From Acidimicrobiales bacterium (GTDB lineage Bacteria; Actinomycetota; Acidimicrobiia; Acidimicrobiales; SZUA-35): a DNA stretch of 64,000 nucleotides. Where the stretch lies: the NCBI GenBank assembly GCA_028285495.1, contig JANQPB010000031.1, forward strand, positions 49,812 to 113,811. The letters are read 5' to 3'. The position numbers were made by a program, and so were the translations under genes. The notes under the pieces are model-generated. The model was given only the letters and a program-made list of their open reading frames with translations, was not told the origin of the DNA and did not search any database. How positions within the stretch are numbered: the first letter of the stretch is position 1; each line of letters opens with the position of its first letter. This document shows, piece by piece, positions 32,722 through 40,540 of this stretch.

Positions 32722-35700
32722 TCAGGCGACGGTGGCGATCGCCTCGGCGCCGAGGAGGACCCGGAGCTCGGGGACCAGGCCGTTCGAGGTGTCGACGCAG
32801 TACTCGTCGGAGAGCCGGACCGACTTGTGCTCGCTGAGGTGGATGACCACCGGCGACGGGCCACGGTGCTCGATCAGGATCGTCTTGAGCCGGTCGATCA
32901 GCGTGTCGGACAGCTGGTTCGGCCGGATCGCCAGCTGGAGCGGGGCGGCGGAGCCGAGGCTGTCGACGTCGAGGACCTCGATCGACTGGGCCATCAGCTT
33001 CGGCTGGTCGTCACGGCCGTCGGCCCGGCCCCGGATGACGACGATCCGGTCGTCCTCGAGCAGATGCCCATAGTCGGCGAAGGTCCTGGGGAAGACCATC
33101 GTCTCGACCGAGTCGGTCAGGTCCTCGAGCACCAGCACCGCCATCAGGTCACCCTTGCGGGTCCACTTGCGCTGCAGGCCCGTGACGACGCCGCCGACGG
33201 TGACCATGCTCCCGTCCTCGGCGTCGGCCAGCTCGGCGATCGTGTCGTCGGCCTTGCGCTTGAGCGCCCCCTCGAGGCCCATCAGCGGGTGGTCGGACAC
33301 GTACAGCCCGAGCATCTCCTTCTCGAAGGCCAGGCGCTGGGACTTCTCGAAGTCCTCGTCGCCGATCTTCGGCCGGTCGTCGAACGAGGGGCCGCCGTCG
33401 TCGCCGCCGGCGGCGTCGTCGTTCATCGCCCCGAACAGCGTCTGGACGCCCATGTCGTGCTGGCGACGGGAGGCCACGGTCTGGTCGATGATGCCCTCGA
33501 AGGCGAGCAGCAGGCCCTTGCGGGCGTGGCCGAGCGAGTCGAACCCGCCGGCCTTGATCAGCGACTCGATCGTGCGCTTGTTGAGGACCTGGTAGTCGAC
33601 CCGCTCGCAGAAGTCGTAGAAGCTGGCGAAGGGTCCGTTGGCCGACCGCTCCTCGATGATGAGGTCGACCAGGGCCTCGCCGACGTTGCGGACCGCGGAG
33701 AGCCCGAACGGGATGGCGTGCAGCTCGCCCCCCTCGGGGTCGGGGATCGACGTGAAGTCCTTCTCGGACCGGTTCACGTCGGGGACGAGGACCTTGATCC
33801 CGAGCTGGCGGCACTCGTTGAGGTAGACGCCGGCCTTCTCCAGGTTGGTCTTGACGCTGGTCAGCAGGCAGGCGAGGTACTCGACCGGGTAGTTGGCCTT
33901 GAGGTAGGCGGTCTGGTAGCTGACGAAGCCGTAGCCGTAGGAGTGGCTCTTGTTGAAGGCGTAGTCGGCGAAGCCCTCGATGACGCCGAACAGCTCCTCG
34001 CCGAAGTCGGCCCCGTACCCGGTCGTGTCGCAGCCGGCGATGAACTTCTCGCGTTCCTTGGCCATCAGGTCGCGCTTCTTCTTGCCCGCCGCCTTGCGGA
34101 GCGAGTCGGCGTCGGCCAGGGAGTACCCGGCGAACTTCTGACTCATCCGCATCATCTGCTCCTGATAGATCATCAGGCCGTAGGTGTCGCCGAGGAGCTC
34201 CTCGGCGTCGGGATGCTGGTAGCTGATCGGCTTGCGCCCGTTCTTGCGGTCGGCGTAGTCGTTGTGCATGTTGGCCGCCATCGGGCCGGGCCGGTAGAGG
34301 GCGACCAGGGCGGCGACGTCGTCGAACTCGGTCGGGGCCATCGACCGCATCAGCGCCCGCATCGGCGCCGACTCGAGCTGGAACACCCCGATCGAGCGAC
34401 CCTCCCGGAGCAGCTCGTAGGTCGGCTCGTCGGCCAGGTCGACGGCGTCGATGTCCGGCCTGGTGCCGTTGACCTGCTCGATCAGGTCGAGGGCGTCGGT
34501 GATGACGTCGAGGTTGCGCAGGCCGAGGAAGTCCATCTTGAGCAACCCGAGGTCCTCGACCCCGTGCATCTCGTACTGGGTGACGACCGGGGCCTCTTCG
34601 ATGTCCTTGCCCGCCTCGGGCTTGCGTTGGATCGGGAGGTAGTCGGTGAGCGGATCCTTGGTGATCACCACCGCCGCAGCGTGGATGCCGTCCTGGCGGC
34701 GCATGCCCTCGAGACCCCTGGCGACGTCGACGACGGCGGAGACGTCGCTGTCCGACTCGGTCATCGCCCGGAGCTCCGCCGCCGCCTTGTAGCCGTCGGC
34801 GTACTTCTCGTTCTCCTCGAAGCAGTACTTGAGCGGCGTGTCGCGGCCCATGACCAGCGGCGGCATCGCCTTGGCCACCTTGTCGCCGACCGCATAGGGG
34901 TAGCCGAGCACCCTGGCGGCGTCGCGAACCGCAGCCCGAGCCTTGATCTGGGAGAACGTCACGATCTGGGCGACGTGGTCCCGGCCGTAGGCCTCGGCCG
35001 CGTAGCGGATCATCTCGTCCCGGTAGCGGGAGTCGAAGTCCATGTCGATGTCGGGCATCGAGATCCGGGACGGGTTGAGGAATCGCTCGAACAGCAGGTC
35101 GTACTTGATCGGGTCGAGGTCGGTGATCCAGAGGCAGTAGGCCACGGCGCAGCCGGCGGCCGAGCCACGGCCCGGCCCGACCCGGATCCCGACGTCACGG
35201 GCGTGGCGGATCAGGTCCCACGTGATCAGGAAGTACGAGCTGAAGCCCATGTTCTTGATCACGTCGAGCTCGTAGGACAGCCGCTCGGTGATCTGGTCGT
35301 TCAACTCGGAGCCCCAGCGCTTCCTCGCCCCCTCCATCGTGAGGTGCAGCAGGTAGTCGTCGGCGTTGTCGTTGAAGCCGTCCGGAATCGGGAAGTCGGG
35401 GAGCTGGGGGTTGCCGAACTCGATCTCGACGTTGCACCGCTCGGCGATCCACAGCGAGTTGTCACACGCCTCGGGCAGCTCGGCCCACTCCCGTCGCATC
35501 TCGGCTGCGGTCTTGAGGTAGTGCTGATCGCCGTGGAACTTGAACCGGTCCGGGTCGCTCATCAGCGAGCCGGTCTGCACGCACAGCAGGGCGTCGTGGG
35601 CGGTGTGGTCGTGCTGGTGGGTGTAGTGCGAGTCGTTGGTGACCAGAACCGGGGCCTGGATCCTGCGGGCGATCTCGATCAGCTTCGGGTTGGTCTGACG

Positions 35701-36288
35701 CTGCTCGGGGATGCCGTGGTCCTGCAGCTCGATGAAGAGGTTGTCGCGACCGAAGATGTCCTGCAGCCTGGCCGCCTTCTCGACGGCCTCGTCGTCTTTG
35801 CCCTCCATGAGCGACTGCAGCACGTGGCCACCGAGGCAGCCGGTGGTGGCGATGATGCCCTCCGAGTGGTCGGACAGCACCTCCCAGTCGACCCTGGGCT
35901 TGTAGTAGTAGCCCTCCATGTAGGCCCGGGAGGCGAGCTGGATCAGATTGCGGTAGCCGACGTCGTTCTCGGCCATCGTGATCAGGTGGTAGTAGAGCTT
36001 CTTGCCCCCCTCGGTGCTGCCACCGGAGTCGTCCATCTTGCCCCGGCGGCTCGGGCGCTCGTGGCGGCTGTCGTGGGCCTGGTACAGCTCGCAGCCGATG
36101 ATCGGCTTGACCCCGTTGTCGTGGCAGGCCCGGTAGAAGTCGAGGACGCCGTACATGTTGCCGTGGTCGGTGATGCCGAGGGCGGGCATGCCGTCGGCCG
36201 CGGCCTTGGCCACCAGCTCGTCGAGCCGGGACGCCCCGTCGAGCATCGAGTACTCGGTGTGGACGTGCAGGTGGGCGAACGAGCTCAT
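32722..36288 (-). CDS. dnaE: DNA polymerase III alpha subunit (DnaE1)
   Basis: Catalytic subunit of the replicative polymerase. The 1188-aa protein has the N-terminal PHP domain (FAHLHVHTEYSMLDG, GITDHGNMYG), then the palm with GRGSAAGCAVAYCL and the catalytic aspartates in SMPDIDMDFDSRYRDEM (near residue 415). It also has the fingers/tau region and a C-terminal OB fold (TVGGVVTGLQRKWTRKGD, near 1030). The length and intact PHP histidines fit the essential actinobacterial DnaE1, whose PHP domain proofreads in mycobacteria, rather than the mutasome DnaE2. ATG 36288 is preceded by GGAGGG at the usual spacing. Confidence 0.97.
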   Translation of the reverse strand: MSSFAHLHVHTEYSMLDGASRLDELVAKAAADGMPALGITDHGNMYGVLDFYRACHDNGVKPIIGCELYQAHDSRHERPSRRGKMDDSGGSTEGGKKLYYHLITMAENDVGYRNLIQLASRAYMEGYYYKPRVDWEVLSDHSEGIIATTGCLGGHVLQSLMEGKDDEAVEKAARLQDIFGRDNLFIELQDHGIPEQRQTNPKLIEIARRIQAPVLVTNDSHYTHQHDHTAHDALLCVQTGSLMSDPDRFKFHGDQHYLKTAAEMRREWAELPEACDNSLWIAERCNVEIEFGNPQLPDFPIPDGFNDNADDYLLHLTMEGARKRWGSELNDQITERLSYELDVIKNMGFSSYFLITWDLIRHARDVGIRVGPGRGSAAGCAVAYCLWITDLDPIKYDLLFERFLNPSRISMPDIDMDFDSRYRDEMIRYAAEAYGRDHVAQIVTFSQIKARAAVRDAARVLGYPYAVGDKVAKAMPPLVMGRDTPLKYCFEENEKYADGYKAAAELRAMTESDSDVSAVVDVARGLEGMRRQDGIHAAAVVITKDPLTDYLPIQRKPEAGKDIEEAPVVTQYEMHGVEDLGLLKMDFLGLRNLDVITDALDLIEQVNGTRPDIDAVDLADEPTYELLREGRSIGVFQLESAPMRALMRSMAPTEFDDVAALVALYRPGPMAANMHNDYADRKNGRKPISYQHPDAEELLGDTYGLMIYQEQMMRMSQKFAGYSLADADSLRKAAGKKKRDLMAKEREKFIAGCDTTGYGADFGEELFGVIEGFADYAFNKSHSYGYGFVSYQTAYLKANYPVEYLACLLTSVKTNLEKAGVYLNECRQLGIKVLVPDVNRSEKDFTSIPDPEGGELHAIPFGLSAVRNVGEALVDLIIEERSANGPFASFYDFCERVDYQVLNKRTIESLIKAGGFDSLGHARKGLLLAFEGIIDQTVASRRQHDMGVQTLFGAMNDDAAGGDDGGPSFDDRPKIGDEDFEKSQRLAFEKEMLGLYVSDHPLMGLEGALKRKADDTIAELADAEDGSMVTVGGVVTGLQRKWTRKGDLMAVLVLEDLTDSVETMVFPRTFADYGHLLEDDRIVVIRGRADGRDDQPKLMAQSIEVLDVDSLGSAAPLQLAIRPNQLSDTLIDRLKTILIEHRGPSPVVIHLSEHKSVRLSDEYCVDTSNGLVPELRVLLGAEAIATVA

Positions 36289-36443
36289 CGCGGTCCCTCC
36301 GTTCGACTCCAGCTGGACCTCGGCACCGTCACCCGACCTCGATTCGTGTGATCCGCTCCGCCGGCCGACCCCGGCGGAGCCCGATGCCCTGCCCGTGCCC
36401 CGCTCGGCGGAGCCCGGCCACGATCGGCGGCGCCAGCGCCCCG

Positions 36444-36480
36444 TTCGTCCACAGGTTGCCGTCCACAGGATGTGGACGAA
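36444..36480. promoter_or_regulatory. Cluster of three DnaA-box-like motifs / inverted repeat upstream of dnaE
   Basis: TCGTCCACA at 36445-36453, CCGTCCACA at 36459-36467 and the reverse-oriented TGTGGACGA at 36471-36479. Each differs from the actinobacterial box TTGTCCACA by one or two bases. The outer arms form a perfect 10-bp inverted repeat, TTCGTCCACA and TGTGGACGAA. The inner pair also makes a GTCCACA-3 nt-TGTGGAC hairpin. It could be a DnaA site, another operator or an RNA hairpin in the dnaE leader. Confidence 0.45.
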
Positions 36481-36507
36481 TCACATCGGTGTCATTCCGA
36501 CGGACTC

Positions 36508-36513
36508 ATCGTA
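36508..36513 (-). promoter_or_regulatory. Proposed -10 element of dnaE
   Basis: TACGAT on the minus strand inside GACTACGATGAG. No good -35 was identified. Confidence 0.35.
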
Positions 36514-36632
36514 GTCAGCGGGATCGGCGCGGCCAAGAGGTCGTCGGCAGTTCGCGACGGGTCACCCCGCTGCGCCGGCGCACGGCCCGGGCGCCGGGGC
36601 GGACCGGCGGCCGGTCGGTCGGTGGCGGCCCG

Positions 36633-37292
36633 CTACTGGAAGGTCTCGAGGAACTCGGCCATGGCCCAGCCCCAGGCGATCACGTACTCGCCGTCGTCCG
36701 GGTGGCACTGCTCGAACGCCGGGGCGGTCACCGCCGACCCGTTGCGGCCGGCCGGCTCGTGGTCGGCGACCAGCGCCGGACCGTCACCCCGGGCCAGCAT
36801 GCTGCGGTCGTCGAACTGGGTGGCGCCGTAGCGCTTGGACAGGCGCCGCCCCCACGCCCGCTCCTCGCCGTTGGCCCGCACGTCGGGCGCGGGGCGGACG
36901 TCGCGGAGCCGGTCGAGGACCTCGAGGCCGCCCGGCTCGATCAACCGGACCGAGACGAGCACGTCCTCGTCCGGGAATGCCATCAGGGCCCGGTGGTACT
37001 GCTCTTTCATCAGGGCCCGCATCGTGGTCGAGCTGGACCGGTCGCGCGAGGTGGCGGCCAGGCCGACGACCATCGCCGGGGTCCCGCCGATCCGCTCGAG
37101 GGTGGAGAACACGAAGCCCTTGAGCTTGCTGCCCCTCGCCGCGGTGGTCACCAGCACCCACTCGTCGGCCTCCTTGCCGAGCTGACCCACCTCCCATTCG
37201 ACCGACCCGGCGGTCAGGTCCGCCATGTCGGTGAGCTCCGCATCACCGAGCGATGCGCAGTCCTTCGTGGTCACCTCGAGTATCACGCTCAC
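36633..37292 (-). CDS. Protein of unknown function (219 aa)
   Basis: I do not recognise this gene. From GTG 37292 the product starts VSVILEVTTKDCASLGDAEL. The middle (LKGFVFSTLERIGGTPAMVVGL, FPDEDVLVSVRLIEPGG) has the alternating strand/helix look of an alpha/beta domain and faintly recalls GNAT proteins, but no acetyl-CoA loop is visible. The C-terminus ends YVIAWGWAMAEFLETF. A run of G residues just before the GTG could serve as a ribosome site. The frame is open 41 codons further upstream, to an alternative start at 37415. It lies between dnaE and bpa, all on the same strand. Confidence 0.7.
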   Translation of the reverse strand: MSVILEVTTKDCASLGDAELTDMADLTAGSVEWEVGQLGKEADEWVLVTTAARGSKLKGFVFSTLERIGGTPAMVVGLAATSRDRSSSTTMRALMKEQYHRALMAFPDEDVLVSVRLIEPGGLEVLDRLRDVRPAPDVRANGEERAWGRRLSKRYGATQFDDRSMLARGDGPALVADHEPAGRNGSAVTAPAFEQCHPDDGEYVIAWGWAMAEFLETFQ

Positions 37293-37429
37293 AGCCCCCT
37301 CTTCGACGTCGCCGGTCTCCACCGGCCGCTCATCGAACGGCTGGACCAGCGCCACATCCCCGGGGACTATTTTCGCTCCACCGCCCGCCGTTCGCAAGCT
37401 CGACCGGCGGTTCACAGCGGGCGGGATCC

Positions 37430-37912
37430 CTACAGATACACCCCGCCGCCCGGCTGCTGCTGCTGGGGGGCGCCGGGGGGCAGCGCCTGGGCCCGCTGCA
37501 TCTGCTCGAGCTGCTGGCGGGCCGCGCTCTGCTGGGCGAACAGGGTGGCCTGGATGCCGTGGAACAGCCCCTCGAGCCAGCCGACCAGCTGGGCCTGGGC
37601 GATCCGGAGCTCGGGCCCGGACGGCACGTCGTCCTCGTCGAACGGCAGGGCCAGGCGCTCCAGCTCGGCCCGGAGATCGGGCGACAGGGCCTGGGCCAGC
37701 TCCTCGACGGAGGTCTCGTAGATCTCCTTGAGCCGGTCACGACCGGGCTCGTCGAGCTCGGTGGCCTTCACCTCCTCGAGCAGCTGACGGATCATGGTTC
37801 CGATCCGCATGACCTTGGCCGGCTCGGACACGGTGCCGGTCTCGGGTTGGGCGTCGACGCTCTCGGGTTCCTCGACGATCTCGGGCGTCTCCGGTGTTGG
37901 CTGGTCCGTCAT
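37430..37912 (-). CDS. bpa: Bacterial proteasome activator Bpa
   Basis: ATP-independent ring activator that opens the actinobacterial 20S proteasome. The 160-aa sequence has the hallmark core AKVMRIGTMIRQLLEEVKA, the helical VEELAQALSPDLRAELERL, and the nearly invariant ELRIAQAQLVGWLEGLFHG. It has a Gln-rich linker and ends GGGVYL. The penultimate Tyr is the HbYX-like docking motif; mycobacterial Bpa ends GQYL. The N-terminal 30 residues are acidic and disordered. ATG 37912 follows GGAGAGAACGG. Proteasome genes themselves are outside this window. Confidence 0.93.
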   Translation of the reverse strand: MTDQPTPETPEIVEEPESVDAQPETGTVSEPAKVMRIGTMIRQLLEEVKATELDEPGRDRLKEIYETSVEELAQALSPDLRAELERLALPFDEDDVPSGPELRIAQAQLVGWLEGLFHGIQATLFAQQSAARQQLEQMQRAQALPPGAPQQQQPGGGVYL

Positions 37913-37978
37913 CGCTACCGTTCTCTCCGATCGTTGACCGTGCTCGGTGCCGGTCGCCGCTGTGCTGCTCGCTCACCG

Positions 37979-37984
37979 ACCTTA
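37979..37984 (-). promoter_or_regulatory. Proposed -10 element of bpa
   Basis: TAAGGT on the minus strand, about 65 nt before the bpa start; the leader carries a Shine-Dalgarno. Confidence 0.35.
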
Positions 37985-38055
37985 CCGTCGTGGCAGGACC
38001 CTCCGGCCACGGACCGGTCGGTCACCGGTCGCCGGCGTATCGGGCCGCCGCCCGC

Positions 38056-39240
38056 TCACGCAGTGGCGACAACGCAGGGAACGAGCATCTCGGCCGAGGT
38101 GGCCGACCCATGCCGTCCGATCAGCTCGAAGGGCCCGGTGTCGTCCGGGTCGGCGAAACCGATCGGCTCGATCGGGACCAGGGCGACGTCACCGAGCCGA
38201 CCTCGCACCTCGTCCGGCAGGCCCCGGGTGCTGAACCACTGCTCGTCGATCAGCTCGTCGATCGAGCGGACCCAGGCATGGTGGCCGTGGTACTCGGTGG
38301 CCGCGGCGAGGAGGTCGGCCGCGGCGCCGTCGTTGGCGTGGAGCCAACGGAATCGGGCCTCGCCGGACAGCAGACCCGTGAGTCGCTCGACCTCGGGGTG
38401 GAGCGGCGTGAGCTCGGTGCCGCAGTCGACCTGGCCGTGGTCGGCGGTGACCATCACCGTGGTACCGGCCGGGACGGCGTCGAGCACAGCCGCAACCAGC
38501 CGGTCGGCGAAGACGAGCTCGGACCGGTAGGCGGAGCCGAGACCGTACTCGTGGGCCACCTTGTCGACGCCGTCGTAGTAGGCGTAGACCGCCTGCTCGC
38601 CCTCCCGGATGACCCGCCCGATCTCGTGGACCATGATCGCCGGGGTTCGGTAGCCGACGAGCCGGCCGCCTCGCAGGTGGGCGTCGGTGAAGCCGGACCG
38701 GCGGAACTCGGCCTTCGTGACCAGGATCGGCTGGTGGCCGAGGAACGGCTCGTAGGGTTGGAGCGACCGTGGCGGGATCGTCGAGCGGGCGTCCGGGCGG
38801 TTCGGCGTTCCCCACCGGAGGGAGTTGAACACCTCACCGTCGACCGCCATCCGGTAGCCGATGATCCCGTGCTCGCCAGGCGGGAGCGACGTGGCGATCG
38901 ACGTCAGCGCCGCCGCGGTGGTCGACGGGGCGACGGTGGTGATCGGGCCACCGTCGAGAGCGGCCAGGGTCGGCAACAGGTCCCGGTTGGCCTGGAGCTG
39001 GTCCCAGCCCAGGCCGTCGAGCACGACCAGGACCCGGGGGCCGTCGCCGAACCTGGCCGGCAGCGGACCGTCGTCGATCCCGAGCAGCGCCGGCATCAGT
39101 TCGGTGATGCAGCCGTTGCCGAAGGCGGGCACGATCGGCGTCGCCGCCTTGGCCGCGTCCGATCGAGCGGGCGATACCGCGCCGGGGCCGTCAACCCGGC
39201 TTCGTCCGACCCCGGATCCGATCCCGTCGCCGCGTGCCAT
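38056..39240 (-). CDS. Alkaline-phosphatase-superfamily phosphodiesterase / nucleotide pyrophosphatase-like protein
   Basis: Metal-dependent hydrolase of the type I phosphodiesterase/nucleotide pyrophosphatase group. The 394-aa product has the first metal-binding part in RVLVVLDGLGWDQLQ, the Thr nucleophile region in VAPSTTAAALTSIATSLPPG-EHGI, YYDGVDKVAHEYG (metal Asp and His) and VMVTADHGQVD. No signal peptide is apparent. ATG 39240 is supported by the TACGCT -10 six bases upstream. Substrate unknown. Confidence 0.87.
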   Translation of the reverse strand: MARGDGIGSGVGRSRVDGPGAVSPARSDAAKAATPIVPAFGNGCITELMPALLGIDDGPLPARFGDGPRVLVVLDGLGWDQLQANRDLLPTLAALDGGPITTVAPSTTAAALTSIATSLPPGEHGIIGYRMAVDGEVFNSLRWGTPNRPDARSTIPPRSLQPYEPFLGHQPILVTKAEFRRSGFTDAHLRGGRLVGYRTPAIMVHEIGRVIREGEQAVYAYYDGVDKVAHEYGLGSAYRSELVFADRLVAAVLDAVPAGTTVMVTADHGQVDCGTELTPLHPEVERLTGLLSGEARFRWLHANDGAAADLLAAATEYHGHHAWVRSIDELIDEQWFSTRGLPDEVRGRLGDVALVPIEPIGFADPDDTGPFELIGRHGSATSAEMLVPCVVATA

Positions 39241-39246
39241 GGGTTC

Positions 39247-39252
39247 AGCGTA
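39247..39252 (-). promoter_or_regulatory. -10 element of the phosphodiesterase gene
   Basis: TACGCT on the minus strand, 6 nt before ATG 39240; leaderless geometry. Confidence 0.5.
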
Positions 39253-39316
39253 CGGCACACCGGGGGTCCGACAACCAGTCGAGACGGCCACCTCACCCGG
39301 CCCGGCCCGGAACCGG

Positions 39317-39322
39317 TACCGT
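39317..39322 (+). promoter_or_regulatory. -10 element of the uORF-Rrf2-nitroreductase operon
   Basis: TACCGT, 7 nt before ATG 39330. Confidence 0.5.
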
Positions 39323-39329
39323 GGTCGTG

Positions 39330-39446
39330 ATGTCCGCGGTCCCCACCGGCCAACCGACGCCGCTGCGGGCGGCGGCGACGAGCATGATCACATCGCGGCG
39401 GGCGCTCCGGGCGGGCACGGCGACGCAGCCGGCGGTCGGGCCGTGA
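39330..39446 (+). CDS. Short upstream ORF (38 aa) coupled to the Rrf2 regulator gene
   Basis: ATG 39330 lies 7 nt after a TACCGT -10, so a transcript starting there would begin on this codon. The 38-residue product (MSAVPTGQPTPLRAAATSMI and on to AVGP) resembles nothing known. Its stop codon overlaps the GTG start of the Rrf2 gene (GTGA), a layout expected for a leader ORF that delivers ribosomes to the next gene. It may be only a leader peptide, or chance. Confidence 0.4.
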   Translation: MSAVPTGQPTPLRAAATSMITSRRALRAGTATQPAVGP

Positions 39447-39880
39447 GGGTCTCGACCAGGGGCGACTACGCCAGCCGGGCCCTGCTGTCGCTCGCCATCC
39501 ACGGCGACCGGGAGGGCCCGACGACGGTCCGCGACATCGCCGAGCGCACCGGGCTCCCCCAGCCCTACCTCGAGCAGATCCTCCTGGCCCTCAAGGGGGC
39601 CGGGCTGGTCCGGTCGAAGCGGGGGGTCGGCGGTGGCTACGTGCTCGCCCGCGACGCAGCCGAGATCAACCTGGCCGAGATCGTGCGGGCGGTCGACGGA
39701 CCGATCGCCCTCGGCGACTTCGGCGAGCCCCACACCGACGGCGCCTGCGACCACGAGGGCCAGTGCGTCCTGCTGTCGGTGTGGCACACGGTCGGCGACG
39801 AGATGCGGCGGCTGCTCGAGGAATACTCGCTGGCCGACATCGCCGAGATGGCCGCCGGCTCCCGGCCCTGGCCCAGCTGA
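39443..39880 (+). CDS. Rrf2-family transcriptional regulator
   Basis: Winged-helix DNA-binding protein of the Rrf2/IscR group. The 145-aa sequence begins VRVSTRGDYASRALLSLAIH. The recognition region is LPQPYLEQILLALKGAGLV and the wing is SKRGVGGGYVLARDAAEINL. A cysteine pair in ACDHEGQC (C-X5-C) falls where IscR binds its iron-sulfur cluster, but the third cysteine is missing. It may sense redox or another ligand. The GTG start overlaps the preceding short ORF, and the nitroreductase gene follows after 20 nt. Confidence 0.92.
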   Translation: MRVSTRGDYASRALLSLAIHGDREGPTTVRDIAERTGLPQPYLEQILLALKGAGLVRSKRGVGGGYVLARDAAEINLAEIVRAVDGPIALGDFGEPHTDGACDHEGQCVLLSVWHTVGDEMRRLLEEYSLADIAEMAAGSRPWPS

Positions 39881-39900
39881 TCGGCACCGGTGCCCGCACC

Positions 39901-40512
39901 ATGGAGCTGAGCGAGGCCATCACCAGGCGGCGGATGGTCCGCGACTTCGCCCCCGACCCGCTGCCACCCGGCCGGCTCGACGAGCTCCTCGGTCTGGCCA
40001 GGCGGGCCCCCTCGGCCGGCAACACCGCCTCCACCCTCTTCGTGGTCCTCGACCGGCCCGAGCTGGTCGCCGGCTACTGGGACACCACCCTCCCCGCCGG
40101 TCCCCGGCGGGACCGGTTCCGCTGGCAGGGACTGCTGCGGGCACCGGCCCTGGTCCTGGTGGCGACCGAGCCGCAGCGCTACCTCGACCGCTACGCCGAG
40201 CCCGACAAGGCGGCGACGGGCCGCGGTGGGTCCGTCGACCGCTGGCCGGTCCCCTACTGGTGGGTCGATGCCGGTGCCGTGATCCAGAACCTGCTGTTGC
40301 TGGCGGTCGAGGCCGGCCTCGGGGCCTGCCTCTTCGGCCCGTTCGACCACGAACCGGCGCTGCGGGAGCGCTTCGGGCTCGACGACGACCTTCGGCTGGT
40401 GGCGACGATCGCGGTCGGCCACCCCCGGCCGGACAGCCCGGGTCGATCGGCCGACCGGCCCCGCCCGCCGCTCGACCAGGTGATCGTCCGGCCGTCGATG
40501 CCGCCGGGCTGA
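39901..40512 (+). CDS. Nitroreductase-family FMN oxidoreductase
   Basis: FMN-dependent NAD(P)H oxidoreductase. The 203-aa protein has the opening MELSEAITRRRMVRDF, the FMN-phosphate-contacting ARRAPSAGNTAST, and WWVDAGAVIQNLLLLAVEAG-LGACLFGPF, typical of the nitroreductase fold. Being immediately behind an Rrf2 regulator suggests redox-responsive expression, but the physiological substrate is unknown. Confidence 0.9.
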   Translation: MELSEAITRRRMVRDFAPDPLPPGRLDELLGLARRAPSAGNTASTLFVVLDRPELVAGYWDTTLPAGPRRDRFRWQGLLRAPALVLVATEPQRYLDRYAEPDKAATGRGGSVDRWPVPYWWVDAGAVIQNLLLLAVEAGLGACLFGPFDHEPALRERFGLDDDLRLVATIAVGHPRPDSPGRSADRPRPPLDQVIVRPSMPPG

Positions 40513-40540
40513 GCCGCCGGAGACGGCCGGACGCTCGGGC

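Larger units (their letters stand above)
36289..36632. other. 344-bp non-coding region upstream of dnaE
   Basis: No gene seen. It holds the dnaE leader, a cluster of DnaA-box-like motifs (36444-36480) and a proposed dnaE -10 (TACGAT on the minus strand, 36513-36508), which would give a leader of about 210 nt. The left portion is GC-rich without clear structure. Confidence 0.5.

Noticed and set aside
32269..36351. 1360-codon open frame on the plus strand opposite dnaE
   Set aside because: It is antisense to an intact dnaE with all catalytic motifs. Long opposite-strand frames arise from GC-biased third positions; the translation is His/Asp/Val/Gly-rich without any domain.
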